Notes under the pieces: generated by a model
The model's input: the letters and a program-made list of their open reading frames with translations, nothing else
The model's database searches: none
Told to the model about the DNA's origin: nothing
In this document: piece by piece, positions 35,279 through 44,053 of the stretch
Layout: each line of letters begins with the position of its first letter
Position numbering within the stretch: position 1 is the stretch's first letter
Program-made: the position numbers and the translations under genes
Source: Brevibacillus_D fluminis_A
GTDB taxonomy: Bacteria > Bacillota > Bacilli > Brevibacillales > Brevibacillaceae
Assembly (NCBI RefSeq): GCF_052072235.1
Contig: NZ_CM125436.1
Coordinates: 4,210,001-4,274,000, forward strand
Direction of reading: 5' to 3'
Length of the DNA stretch: 64,000 bases

Positions 35279-36313
35279 TTGTATTACCGCTGCTTGCTCA
35301 TCTTCCTGCTGCTCATCGTACAGCCTGTTACGGCTTTTGCTTATTCCTATGGCGATCCGAACAAGGAAGAAGTAGCTGAAACGTATAAAGAAATCGCTGC
35401 TAAATTGGAAAAGAGCCCGGAGGACTGGGCTGGCGCGCTCTCGGCGTACAATGCGCGCAAAGCGGAAATCGTCCTCGAATTCGGCCAATCCCTCTCGGAT
35501 ACGATCGAATCCAACTTGAAGAGCAAGCAAAAAGACCTCGCGTTACATAATTACCGGGTTGTTTTGGTAAAAAACGTTGAACGCCGCTTGAAATCGGTCG
35601 ACGAGGAATTCAACGATTATGCGAAAGCGAAGCTGATGCTCGCCAAAGGTCGCGGCACATTTGTCGTGCTCGAGCCATTCGTCGGAGAGGCCGGGTCGAA
35701 AAAGGTGTACGCCGCCTTCGACAAAGCGTTGACAGCGCTTGGCAATCCGGGCTTGTTCGGCGTTGGCGTCGTGGCGCCTGACAAACAGTTGTTCCAGACG
35801 GAAAAAAACGTGGTGATGAGCACGCTCGCTCCACTCGCGTCAATAAAAGCAGGCGCGGCTGCCGCGAAGCAAGAGCCGGCGAAAACAGCTGCTGCACAGC
35901 CAGCGACGCCTGCCCAGCAGCCTGCAGCCGCCAAACCGGCACAGCCAGCGGCTACTCCGCAGCAAGCGACCAAACCGGTTGATGCAAGTGCACAACCAGC
36001 AGCCAAACAGCCTGTGGCGACGGCTGGGCAAAATCCGGCGGCACCGACCGAGACCCCTGCTGCGGCTATAACCACCGCTCCCGCTGCACCTGCGGACACG
36101 CAAACGACGCCTGAACAACCCGCACAACCTGCATCAGGTAGCGCGAACAATGCGACCGGTGCGACCGCAGAATCCGCAACGGCACCAACCGCACCACCGG
36201 AGGCTCCTGCTGAATCCAAGGTGAATCCGGCGGTTACCGTCGGCGTGATCGGCGGCATCCTGGTCCTTGCCGGCGGTGCGTTCTGGATTGGAAAACGCAA
36301 AGGGCTGCTCTAG
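35279..36313 (+). CDS. Secreted, membrane-anchored partner of the FTR1 iron permease
   Basis: A 344-residue protein with a signal peptide (hydrophobic to about residue 20, ending near VTAFA). A helical domain with many charged residues (about 22-185, FAYSYGDPNKEEVAETYKEI) follows, then a Pro/Ala/Thr/Gln-rich linker (about 190-310). The C-terminal helix VTVGVIGGILVLAGGAFWIG ends in KRKGLL. It would stand on the outer membrane face with the linker crossing part of the wall. TTG start shortly after GAGGAGGT. First gene after the Fur box and 80 bp before the FTR1 gene. It may pass ferric or ferrous iron to the permease, like the extra domain of other FTR1 proteins; this is inference. Confidence 0.78.
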   Translation: MYYRCLLIFLLLIVQPVTAFAYSYGDPNKEEVAETYKEIAAKLEKSPEDWAGALSAYNARKAEIVLEFGQSLSDTIESNLKSKQKDLALHNYRVVLVKNVERRLKSVDEEFNDYAKAKLMLAKGRGTFVVLEPFVGEAGSKKVYAAFDKALTALGNPGLFGVGVVAPDKQLFQTEKNVVMSTLAPLASIKAGAAAAKQEPAKTAAAQPATPAQQPAAAKPAQPAATPQQATKPVDASAQPAAKQPVATAGQNPAAPTETPAAAITTAPAAPADTQTTPEQPAQPASGSANNATGATAESATAPTAPPEAPAESKVNPAVTVGVIGGILVLAGGAFWIGKRKGLL

Positions 36314-36393
36314 GTTTTTAATCTATTTAGAAACAATAGGCGCGGACCTCTTCGTGGCAAGAGGTCTCCTTGCCTGTTTTGGAGGGATTCCAA

Positions 36394-37326
36394 GTGGATT
36401 TGCAAGCGTTTTTAATTACGCTGCGCGAAGCGTTCGAGGCTTTGCTCATCATCGGCATCATCATCAGCTATCTCAACCGTGTCAACGCCTCCAAATGGAA
36501 CAAATGGGTCTGGACCGGGGCGGGCCTGGCGCTTGTCACAAGCTTCGCCGTCGCTTTGCTCTTCCAGGTGGTGCTGACCGGCTTTGCGACGATGGCAAGC
36601 CAAAACTTCATGCGGATCGGCATGCTGTTTGCCTCAGCCTTCCTGTTGACACATATGGCTGTCTGGATGAATTCGCAGCAAAAAGACATTCGCGGTGACA
36701 TGCAGCAAAAGCTGAACAAGATTTTGACGGCTGGCAGCGCGGCCAATTTGATCGTCCACACCTTTCTCGTCACACTGCGCGAAGCGGTTGAGACCGTCTT
36801 CTTTTTTGCAGCGATCAGCGGCGGCGACATCCAGCGGGCGCTCACAAGCTGGGGGGCAATCGCCGGGCTGGTTCTCGCCTGCATCCTGTCTTACGTATTT
36901 TTCAACAGCAGCAAGCGCATCTCGCTGCGCAAATTTTTCACCATCACCAAAGCCATGATCTTGATCATTGCGGCAGGCTTGTTCTCCCAAGGGGTCGGCT
37001 CTCTGCAAGACCAAGGCATCATCGGCAGCGTATACAAAACGTCTGCGGGCGAAATCGGCGAATTGTACAACGTGGCAGCGATCTTGCCGGAGCATCCCGT
37101 CGATGAGGAACACTATATCCGCGATACCGGCAAACACCCGCTGATCAGCGGCGAGGTCGGAATTTTCCTCAAAGCGATGCTGGGCTACACGCACAACCCA
37201 TCGGTGGAAGAGTTTTGCTCGTATTGGCTCTACTACCTCGTCATCTTCTTCCTGATGCGGTATAGAGCGGTCTCCACCACAAGGAAAAAGCTGTCCCCTG
37301 TCGTGAATCCGCCTGCGATGGAATAG
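36394..37326 (+). CDS. FTR1/EfeU-family iron permease
   Basis: A 310-residue permease with seven or so membrane helices. Both iron-passage R-E-x-x-E motifs are visible: LITLREAFEALLIIG near residue 8 and LVTLREAVETVFFF near residue 127. FTR1 proteins move iron across the membrane, in bacteria often with EfeO (cupredoxin) and EfeB (peroxidase); neither is present here. GTG start seven bases after GGAGGG. It is the second gene of the Fur-regulated operon. Unlike many Firmicute homologues it lacks a long N-terminal extracytoplasmic extension; that function seems to be on the separate upstream gene. Confidence 0.9.
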   Translation: MDLQAFLITLREAFEALLIIGIIISYLNRVNASKWNKWVWTGAGLALVTSFAVALLFQVVLTGFATMASQNFMRIGMLFASAFLLTHMAVWMNSQQKDIRGDMQQKLNKILTAGSAANLIVHTFLVTLREAVETVFFFAAISGGDIQRALTSWGAIAGLVLACILSYVFFNSSKRISLRKFFTITKAMILIIAAGLFSQGVGSLQDQGIIGSVYKTSAGEIGELYNVAAILPEHPVDEEHYIRDTGKHPLISGEVGIFLKAMLGYTHNPSVEEFCSYWLYYLVIFFLMRYRAVSTTRKKLSPVVNPPAME

Positions 37327-37362
37327 AAGGGACAAAAACGTCGAGATGTTTTTTACGAAAAT

Positions 37363-37386
37363 AAGCCGTGGTGAAAACCGCGGCTT
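37363..37386 (+). terminator. Hairpin after the FTR1 gene
   Basis: Ten-bp stem AAGCCGTGGT (37363-37372) with 37377-37386, one G-U pair, 4-nt loop; only a weak T tract follows. Probable terminator of the iron operon. Confidence 0.6.
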
Positions 37387-37436
37387 TCGTGTTCTGTCAG
37401 GTTTGCGTTTTCATTTTTTTGCAAAGGAGAGGCATC

Positions 37437-39020
37437 ATGCGGCACATTCGTTCTACTCTCATCTCCGTCGATTACGCGCTATTGCTGCTCGTATCCATCG
37501 CCCTGTTTTTCGTTCGCCTGCATGTTGCCGGACCGTATGCGGAAAACTGGGATGCCGTCGATTTCACGCTGGCTTTGCATCGCTACGATATTTTTGAGAT
37601 GCAGCCCCATTTCCCCGGCTATCCGCTCTATATATTGCTTGCGGGAGCGCTCCTTCCGCTTTCGGGCGATCCGGTTCTCGCGCTTTCGTGGACGTCCGCT
37701 GCGGCGGGCAGTCTGGCGCTGTTTCCGTTTTTTGCGCTGGCCCGCCGCTTCGTCCCGACCCGCTGGGGTGCGTGGCTTGCGGTACTGCTGTTCGCTGCCA
37801 GCCCGCTTTTGTCTTTGACCTTTGTGCAGCCGATGTCGGAGGGGCTTGGTTTGGCCGGTGTTTTGCTGCTGGAAGCGTATTTGCTTACCGCCCTGTGCCA
37901 ACCGAATCGCAATCTGCTTGGGCTCACCTCTATCGGTGCGCTGTTGTTCGGGCTTTTGCTCGGGATACGCATTTCGTATTTTCCCGTCGGGGTTCTCCTG
38001 TTTTTGCCGCTCGCCCTTATGTATCGGGAGAAAAAATCGATGCCAGGCTTTTTCCTTCAGCTTTTTATCACAGGCTGCCTGTTTCTGGCGGGGCTCGCCG
38101 CGTGGCTGTTGCCGACTGCCGCTACGGAAGGGGGGCTGCTGCCCTTCCTCTCCCTTGGCGTTGCGTTTACATCCGGTCATTTTACCGACTGGGGCGGGAC
38201 GGAGTTTTCCAGCCATCTGGGCTGGTGGCATATCGCCGCGATTTGGCTGTGGGACCGGCTGGTTGTCAACGGATTGCTCGGGCTTGCCCAGCTGCCGCTT
38301 TCATTCGCTCGGCGTGTACCTGCGCTCCTGCTGGCAGCCCTTCAGCTCCTGTTCTTGACGATCAGCCTGCTCCCGCGCGCTTGGCGCGGGCAGGGCGGCC
38401 GGATGCTGCTCGCCTTTTTGCTGTTGGCGGTGCTCCCGTATCTCGCGTGGATTCTGCTTGGGCAAAACAGCGAAAAAGCGCGCCATCTGCTGCCGATTCT
38501 GCCCTGGGTGCTGCTGTTGGCTGCGCGCGGCTTTGTCCAGATGAGCGGATGGATCACAGGCAGGCGGATTGCGCAAGTGTGGCTTCCCGCCTTGATCGCC
38601 CTGCTGCTAATCGTACCCCTTGCGCTAAGGCAAGCCGAGGTGCTGCACGCCCATCTCGCCCCGCCTCCAGCCAAACAGCTGGTGGATTTTGTCAAAGCTC
38701 GCTATCCCGCCCAAGGGACGCTCACCTACACATGGGAGGAACAGCGGCTGTTCGACTATTACGCGCCGGATTATGCGACCGAGCGGCTGCAAAGCTATCC
38801 GTATTTTGTTCAGTCCGTGCTGCTGCGCAGTCCTACCGTGTCGCGGATTTTGCTGACCAATGCGGTGGTCGACGGGTTTGGGCCGGATTTCCCCCTGCGT
38901 GCCAACGTGCGTGAAGTAGCGCGGTTTGCAGCCGATCCGTTTCTTTACCCGACCTATCATACGGTCATTTTGTATGAGCTGCCGGCGGAAGCGATTGCGG
39001 AGATAAAGGCTGGGAAATAG
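37437..39020 (+). CDS. Polytopic GT-C type glycosyltransferase (ArnT/PMT-like)
   Basis: A 527-residue membrane protein with about ten hydrophobic helices. The first luminal loop AENWDAVDFTLALHRYD carries the acidic D-x-D/E-type residues of GT-C transferases, and QPHFPGYPLYILLAGALL follows as in GT39/GT83-like proteins. The C-terminal 100 residues are soluble. Expected to transfer a sugar from a polyprenyl-phosphate donor to a wall polymer, lipid or protein on the outer face; the acceptor is unknown. The ATG at 37,437 follows AAAGGAGAG; in-frame codons upstream overlap the hairpin. It is not clearly part of the iron operon. Confidence 0.7.
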   Translation: MRHIRSTLISVDYALLLLVSIALFFVRLHVAGPYAENWDAVDFTLALHRYDIFEMQPHFPGYPLYILLAGALLPLSGDPVLALSWTSAAAGSLALFPFFALARRFVPTRWGAWLAVLLFAASPLLSLTFVQPMSEGLGLAGVLLLEAYLLTALCQPNRNLLGLTSIGALLFGLLLGIRISYFPVGVLLFLPLALMYREKKSMPGFFLQLFITGCLFLAGLAAWLLPTAATEGGLLPFLSLGVAFTSGHFTDWGGTEFSSHLGWWHIAAIWLWDRLVVNGLLGLAQLPLSFARRVPALLLAALQLLFLTISLLPRAWRGQGGRMLLAFLLLAVLPYLAWILLGQNSEKARHLLPILPWVLLLAARGFVQMSGWITGRRIAQVWLPALIALLLIVPLALRQAEVLHAHLAPPPAKQLVDFVKARYPAQGTLTYTWEEQRLFDYYAPDYATERLQSYPYFVQSVLLRSPTVSRILLTNAVVDGFGPDFPLRANVREVARFAADPFLYPTYHTVILYELPAEAIAEIKAGK

Positions 39021-39038
39021 GAAAAAAGCAAATAAAGC

Positions 39039-40421
39039 TTACTTCCCGACCACTTTTTGCAGCTGCTCGAAAAGCTGCCTGGTCTTCTGCGGTTCTTTCT
39101 CATTATAGAAAACATAGCCGTCGCCTAGCTTGATTTGAATGTAAGGGGGGTTGTTTTTGAAAATGTACAATCTCGATTTGCCCAGCCCTTGCAGCCGGAA
39201 GTGGCCCCGCGCGTACGTATCCGTAGCCTCTCCGTTGGTCTTGATACCGGAGGGCACGCTGTCAACCAGCGCCACGTGCTCGACGTCAGCGAGACTGACA
39301 TCGAAAGAATACATCGGGTACGCGATGGCGAGCTTGTGATCCGGCGTGACGGACAAGACCGGTGACGTCAATTCCGAGCGGATCAGCATGAAGGAAACGC
39401 CGATGACGACCACGGCGGCTAAGCCGACGGAGCCCCACGCAATGATTTTGCCTGCCCATGTCGCCGTGTTGACGGTTTCGCCGAATCCGACCCGCTTGGT
39501 CACGAACACGCTTTTGTCATGTGGATTATGGTAGGTGAAGCCGTTTGCCCAATACTCGTCGTCATCCGTATAGATGACTTTCCCGTCGTGTGCCAGCACG
39601 TCCTGCTCCAGCGCCTGGACGTGGCGGTACGCGTAATACAGAATCCCGATTGGCACCGCCGTAAACAGCAGGATCACCGTGAGCCATACACCGTTTGCAT
39701 CCGCGTTGTCATTGACAGCGAGCAAATACATAAGCAAAAAGTGAATGGACTCGACGATCGCGATCAAAAGCAACGCATAAGAAAACGTCCTGCGTCTCGC
39801 CTGATTCAGCACCAGATTCACTTCGCTGTTCATGCTGTACACTCTCGCCTTCGACTTGCGCATGTAGAGCCAGATGAAAAAGAGCATGGCGGTCAGGACA
39901 AAGCCGCCTGAGGTGACGCCCGCAAGCTCCATATCTTCGCGCACAGCCCACAGCATCGTGCCGATCGAGATCGCAAACGGTATCGTGAACAGCCACAGTG
40001 AAGCTGTGCGTTGATTTTTCAGCTGTGCGACACGCAGATCGCTGTAGACAACTCCTTTCTTGCCAACATACCATTCATTCTCGCGCTTTAAGGCGAGCGT
40101 CTCGCGAAAAGCGCGGCGAAACGGAATCACCATGACGATGAAGAACGCAAAAAGCCAAACGAAAAAATAAATCGTCTGATACGCCATCCTGGATTGGAGC
40201 GCAATGAATGGTACAAGCATGACGACCATCCAGATGCTCGCCTGGTTGAGCCGCTTGCGAAATTGCGCGCGAATGTGCTCAATTTGCGCATGATCCACGG
40301 CATGTGCAGGCAAGGTGACGGCAAACAGCATCCCGTTGCGATATGTCGCCTGCGGTTTATAGGTGGCAATCATCGCCGTGTAGCAAATGAGAGCGATCAC
40401 AAGCAAGACAATCGTGAACAT
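39039..40421 (-). CDS. DUF5808/DUF1648-like membrane protein with PH-like tail
   Basis: A 460-residue polytopic protein. Helices fill residues 1-260 and one more at about 325-350. Between them, DDDEYWANGFTYHNPHDKSVFVTKRVGFG (given here by its key words W-NG--Y-NP-D-SVFV-KR-G) is the DUF5808 signature. The last 110 residues resemble a bacterial PH-like domain (VTPDHKLAIAYPMYSFDV). Proteins of this kind occur in Bacillus beside YtrA-type GntR regulators and are thought to act in the membrane, function unknown. The GntR gene is 24 bp upstream, so the two form an operon, probably autorepressed. Confidence 0.78.
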   Translation of the reverse strand: MFTIVLLVIALICYTAMIATYKPQATYRNGMLFAVTLPAHAVDHAQIEHIRAQFRKRLNQASIWMVVMLVPFIALQSRMAYQTIYFFVWLFAFFIVMVIPFRRAFRETLALKRENEWYVGKKGVVYSDLRVAQLKNQRTASLWLFTIPFAISIGTMLWAVREDMELAGVTSGGFVLTAMLFFIWLYMRKSKARVYSMNSEVNLVLNQARRRTFSYALLLIAIVESIHFLLMYLLAVNDNADANGVWLTVILLFTAVPIGILYYAYRHVQALEQDVLAHDGKVIYTDDDEYWANGFTYHNPHDKSVFVTKRVGFGETVNTATWAGKIIAWGSVGLAAVVVIGVSFMLIRSELTSPVLSVTPDHKLAIAYPMYSFDVSLADVEHVALVDSVPSGIKTNGEATDTYARGHFRLQGLGKSRLYIFKNNPPYIQIKLGDGYVFYNEKEPQKTRQLFEQLQKVVGK

Positions 40422-40445
40422 CGAATATCACCTCATATCAAAAGA

Positions 40446-40829
40446 TTAGGCGTGCCGATACGTCATTTTGGCGAAAATTTGGGAGCAAAGAGCGTGAAAC
40501 CCGGATTGGTCGATGCCTTGAATCGTCGCTTGTGCGATGAGAAGCTCCAGCTGCTCCGCCAGTTGCGGAGAAGGCGTCGGATTGTCCTCTCCGGGCGGAC
40601 TTACCTTGGCACCGTGCCGTCGGTCAATGACGATGTAGCCTTGCTGCTTTAAAAGGGTATATGCCTTGTTGACCGTCATCGTGTTGATCCCCAGCTCTTC
40701 GGCCAATTGGCGTACGGTGGGCAGCTTCTCATTGGCCGCCAGCTCCCCTGTGGCAATCCCGATAACGATCTGGTTGCGGAGCTGCTCATACAGCGGCGTA
40801 TCGCTTTCCAACTGCAATGAAATAATCAT
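40446..40829 (-). CDS. GntR-family regulator, YtrA subfamily
   Basis: A 127-residue regulator: the winged helix LYEQLRNQIVIGIATGELAA to INTMTVNKAYTLLKQQGYIV (about 10-70), then a short dimerisation tail. The lack of a large effector domain marks the YtrA subfamily, which usually controls an adjacent transporter or membrane-protein gene. It is followed by the DUF5808 membrane-protein gene after 24 bp. An AT-rich stretch with TATTACTTATTGTAATA-like symmetry at about 40,869-40,886 is a plausible operator. Confidence 0.87.
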   Translation of the reverse strand: MIISLQLESDTPLYEQLRNQIVIGIATGELAANEKLPTVRQLAEELGINTMTVNKAYTLLKQQGYIVIDRRHGAKVSPPGEDNPTPSPQLAEQLELLIAQATIQGIDQSGFHALCSQIFAKMTYRHA

Positions 40830-40954
40830 GTGTGCGAATCACTCCCCTGCAAATCGTGTGCGCCATTAAGTATTACTTATTGTAATACAAATAATACTTT
40901 CGGTCGAGTTCAAAAAAATCGTCTGCTGCACTGGTCCGAGTGCGAGACGGAAAC

Positions 40955-40984
40955 AAAAACAGCCCAGGGGAGTCCCCTAAGCTG
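40955..40984 (-). terminator. Terminator overlapping the end of the CrtI-like gene
   Basis: Stem formed by AGCCCAGGGG (from 40961) and CCCCTAAGCT (to 40983) with internal mismatches, followed by a T-rich run on the minus strand. Confidence 0.65.
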
Positions 40985-43097
40985 TCTGTATCTTCTTCCG
41001 TTCTGCAAAAAAGGCCCCAAGCTGTGACGCGACATCGCCACCGCTGATGACGACCGCCTCGATGCCCGGTCCGTAACCTACGCCTGCTCCAACCAGATAA
41101 AGCCCTTCGATCGGCGCTTTGAACGTCGGGAACGGACTCGCTTCGCCATCCAGCCGTTTGCTGTTGTAGACCGAGCCTTCATGCGTTCTCATGTAATGCG
41201 CGACGGTCCGCGGCGTGGCGACTTCCGTAAAGAGAATCGAATCGGCGGCTTGCGGGTCGATTTCACGAAGCAGCTCGCGGCATACGCGGTCGACCTCCGC
41301 TTTGACCGCAGCGTACTCTTTTTCCGTCATGGCCTGGAAGCGGCTCGCCTCCGCTTTGGTCAGCATGTTGATGTGCAACGTGCCCTTTCCTTTCGGCGCC
41401 AGCGTCGAATCGAGCGCGGAGGCGGAATGGATGCCGAAGCCTTCGATTCGCTGGTCGATGCTTGCCAAATGAATCGGTTTGGGCAGCGAATAATGAATCA
41501 AATGGCTGGTCGCAAATTCGCAATCGATCGCTGCCGTCCAGATCAACAGCGAGGTGGACGGTTCGAGCCGCCGCACTTTTTCCTGGTAGGAGAGCGGCAA
41601 TTTGTCCAGTCCGACCAGCTTTTCATACGTGACGCGCGGATCGACGTTGGAAATGACGACAGGGGCGTAATAAACGCCTTTTTTGGTGACGACCCCATGG
41701 ACTTGGTTGTCGGCAACGATGATGGATTGCACCAATTGGGACAAAAGCGCTTCGCCGCCGTATTCCCGCAGTTTTTCCACCAGCTTCATGGCCAACTCGC
41801 CACCGCCGCCCTGCGGACGAAAACCGCCGATCAAAAAGTAGCCCATCAGCGCGATCATGGTACCGGCAGGTGTCTCTTCCCCCGCATCGCCGACATAGCC
41901 CGTCAGCATGGACATTTGTGCACGCAGCGCGGGCTCACGGACGAATCCATCCAGAAATTCCTTCCACGTGCTGGTACTCCACCGCAAAAATTCCGGATAC
42001 ATTTCCGCAAAGCGGGTCATTTCTTCCATCGATTCCGGCTTGCGCGGGCAAAGGCGATCCGGTGCGAATACGGAGTACATGCCGTCATAGCACGCTTTGA
42101 TCTCCGTAAACATCGCCTCGATGCCTGTACGTTCATGCGGAAACTCCGCGATGAGCTGGTCCCGCCACGCCCAGTAGTCGTTCGGGATGATTTTCGTCTG
42201 ATTCCCGTCGCGGTACTCGTACGTGTTTTTCAGCCACGTGATCGCGCCTTCCAGGCCATGCCGCTTCAGCAAATGATTGACCGGCCCTTGCTCGCCCAAT
42301 CCGCTGATCGACTCGACGCCAGCTTCGAATTTGAAGCCCCCTTTGCGCGTATATGTCGAGCACGCTCCGCCAAACAAATAATGCTGCTCGAGCACCAGCA
42401 CTTTTGACCCGAGCGCCGCCAGCTCCACTGCGGCGGTCAGCCCGCCGATTCCGGAACCGACCACGATCACGTCATAATGGTACGGTTCGGCAGGAGGGGC
42501 ATCTGCAATGGCTGGGTTCCAATTGAGTTCTTGTGGCTGCATTGTTTTCATCCTTTCGGCAAATTGGCGCTGCATGCGCGGCGGCAATACGGAATTGGCG
42601 ATCAGTCCCGGGATCATCCAGATATAGGTCAGCACCGTCCCGGCGACGCCAGAGAGAATCGCGAATTGTGTCAGGCAAGCAAACAGCGCCGAAAGCGTAA
42701 AGGAAACGCTCCAGATTACGGTCAGCCGCCGATTGATGGAAGTAAACAGCGGGTGTGTCCAGACAGCCTGCGGCGTCGTTTCCTTGGCATATTGAATCGT
42801 GAACAAATCGCCGACAAACAAGGAAAGCGTCGTGGTGACGGCCAAAATCACGTACGTTGTGACCAGTCCGTACTCCAGTATGTTGGTATTCGGATCAAAT
42901 AGCGTGACGATGGTCGCGATGACAAAATAAGCCGCATTGATGATCGTCAACGTTTTCAGCGAGCGGGTCTTCGCCTGGCTGTACAGCATCCACCCGACAA
43001 TCAACAGAGCGATTCCCAACCCCACGATTTGCGGCGGAATGAAAAAGGCGGCGATCAGCGGGATAAAATCGCGAAAAATCGACCAGAGCGTGCGCAT
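40977..43097 (-). CDS. Phytoene desaturase (CrtI)-like FAD oxidoreductase with N-terminal membrane domain
   Basis: A 706-residue protein. Residues 1-185 hold about five membrane helices (FIPPQIVGLGIALLIVGWML and others). Residues about 208-705 are a CrtI/CrtISO-type flavoprotein: dinucleotide fold VIVVGSGIGGLTAAVELAALG, then EQHYLFGGACSTYTRKGG, and near the end GLYLVGAGVGYGPGIEAVVISG, as in carotenoid isomerases and retinol saturase. Starts seven bases after AAGGAG. Divergent from a TetR gene with shared operators. No phytoene synthase gene is in the window, so the substrate may not be a carotenoid; a lipid or other isoprenoid is possible. The membrane fusion is unusual. Confidence 0.82.
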   Translation of the reverse strand: MRTLWSIFRDFIPLIAAFFIPPQIVGLGIALLIVGWMLYSQAKTRSLKTLTIINAAYFVIATIVTLFDPNTNILEYGLVTTYVILAVTTTLSLFVGDLFTIQYAKETTPQAVWTHPLFTSINRRLTVIWSVSFTLSALFACLTQFAILSGVAGTVLTYIWMIPGLIANSVLPPRMQRQFAERMKTMQPQELNWNPAIADAPPAEPYHYDVIVVGSGIGGLTAAVELAALGSKVLVLEQHYLFGGACSTYTRKGGFKFEAGVESISGLGEQGPVNHLLKRHGLEGAITWLKNTYEYRDGNQTKIIPNDYWAWRDQLIAEFPHERTGIEAMFTEIKACYDGMYSVFAPDRLCPRKPESMEEMTRFAEMYPEFLRWSTSTWKEFLDGFVREPALRAQMSMLTGYVGDAGEETPAGTMIALMGYFLIGGFRPQGGGGELAMKLVEKLREYGGEALLSQLVQSIIVADNQVHGVVTKKGVYYAPVVISNVDPRVTYEKLVGLDKLPLSYQEKVRRLEPSTSLLIWTAAIDCEFATSHLIHYSLPKPIHLASIDQRIEGFGIHSASALDSTLAPKGKGTLHINMLTKAEASRFQAMTEKEYAAVKAEVDRVCRELLREIDPQAADSILFTEVATPRTVAHYMRTHEGSVYNSKRLDGEASPFPTFKAPIEGLYLVGAGVGYGPGIEAVVISGGDVASQLGAFFAERKKIQTA

Positions 43098-43139
43098 GTC
43101 TTCTCTCCTTGTTTTTTCCAAGATGTTTTCTATGTCGAG

Positions 43140-43199
43140 TATACAGTACCGACCGTCGGTTTGTAAATGGTTGACAAACCGACGGTCTGGATGTAGTAT
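43140..43199. promoter_or_regulatory. Divergent promoters with paired operators for the TetR protein
   Basis: A perfect inverted repeat has arms GACCGTCGGTTTGT (43151-43164) and ACAAACCGACGGTC (43174-43187). The plus-strand promoter is TTGACA (43171-43176), 17 bp, TAGTAT (43194-43199); the minus-strand promoter is TTTACA (43164-43159), 18 bp, TATACT. Each arm lies in the spacer of one promoter, so one repressor could shut both the tetR and the CrtI-like gene. Confidence 0.85.
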
Positions 43200-43214
43200 G
43201 AGGGCAATCTTTCC

Positions 43215-43309
43215 GTATTAGAAAACCTGGCTGCGCTATGCTTTTGGCTTAAGCCGCAGTTGCACTTATACTGGATAAGAATTTTATAAATTCTTATCTG
43301 TACTAGAAA
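43215..43309 (+). repeat. Short interspersed repeat, copy R1
   Basis: About 95 bp beginning TATTAGAAAACCTGGC and ending ATTCTTATCTGTACTAG, containing a palindrome around ATAAGAATTTTATAAATTCT. Two relatives lie downstream of tetR at 43,909-44,050 in the same orientation. R1 fills the leader of tetR and supplies the bases just before its start codon. Confidence 0.8.
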
Positions 43310-43320
43310 GGAATCACGCG

Positions 43321-43914
43321 ATGCAACAGATAAGTTCCAATCCAACCTTTCAATTGCTGCTTCAGACAACGGAGCAAACCGTTCAGGAATTGGGCTGCAA
43401 AAAGACGACGCTGCAGGAAATCATCAACCGCACCGGCCTGTCCAAAGGGGCCATTTACCATTACGTCAAAAGCAAAAACGAGCTGTTTGGGCTTGTTTTG
43501 CAGCACCGTTCGGAACAGCTGAACGAATCGTTCGACGAAGCGGTCGCGCGGGCGTCCGGACCTGACCTCGCCTCTCCGCTCAAAGTGCTGATCGACAATA
43601 TGGGCCGCTTTCTCCTTGACGAGCAGGAAGTGAACAACAAGATCTTTTTTTACCTGATCAGCCAGCAGGAGAACCCCGAGGTGAAGCAAATTTTGAGCCG
43701 GCTTCACGACCGGTCGATCGCGATGTCCGTCCGCTGGATTCAGATCGGACAGCAGCACGGTGCCATCCCCCCCGAGCTGGATGCGGAAAAAACGGCAAAG
43801 CTGCTGCGTATCTACATCAACGGATTGCGGCTGGATCGCCTTGTCGCAGCATCCCCGGAAAAACCAGATTTGCAAGCGCTCTTCACCATGTTCTATGACA
43901 CGCTGAAATATTAG
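43321..43914 (+). CDS. TetR-family transcriptional regulator
   Basis: A 197-residue TetR protein. The HTH is TTLQEIINRTGLSKGAIYHYVKSKNELF (about 28-55, key words T-GLSKGAIYHY-K-K-ELF). The C-terminal helical ligand pocket has no recognised signature; FadR- or QacR-like lipid-type ligands are possible. It faces the CrtI-like gene and most likely represses it and itself through the paired operators between them. The gene is bounded on both sides by copies of the same short repeat, and its stop codon lies inside copy R2, so its ends may have been reshaped by repeat insertion. Confidence 0.9.
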   Translation: MQQISSNPTFQLLLQTTEQTVQELGCKKTTLQEIINRTGLSKGAIYHYVKSKNELFGLVLQHRSEQLNESFDEAVARASGPDLASPLKVLIDNMGRFLLDEQEVNNKIFFYLISQQENPEVKQILSRLHDRSIAMSVRWIQIGQQHGAIPPELDAEKTAKLLRIYINGLRLDRLVAASPEKPDLQALFTMFYDTLKY

Positions 43915-44050
43915 TAAAACCTAGCGACGCCATGCTTTTGGCGGAGCTGCGGTTGCACTTATACTGGATAAGAATTTGTAAATTCTTATCTGTATTAGTA
44001 AAACCTGGCGACGCCATGCTTTTGGCGGGGCCACGGTTGCGCTTATCTGT
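43909..44050 (+). repeat. Short interspersed repeat, copies R2 and R3 in tandem
   Basis: R2 (43,909-44,003) is full length; R3 (43,993-44,050) repeats its first half, TATTAGTAAAACCTGGCG onward, and lacks the central palindromic part between two CTTAT words, as expected from a deletion between short direct repeats. Both match R1 in front of tetR at roughly 85 percent by eye. Confidence 0.8.
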
Positions 44051-44053
44051 GCG

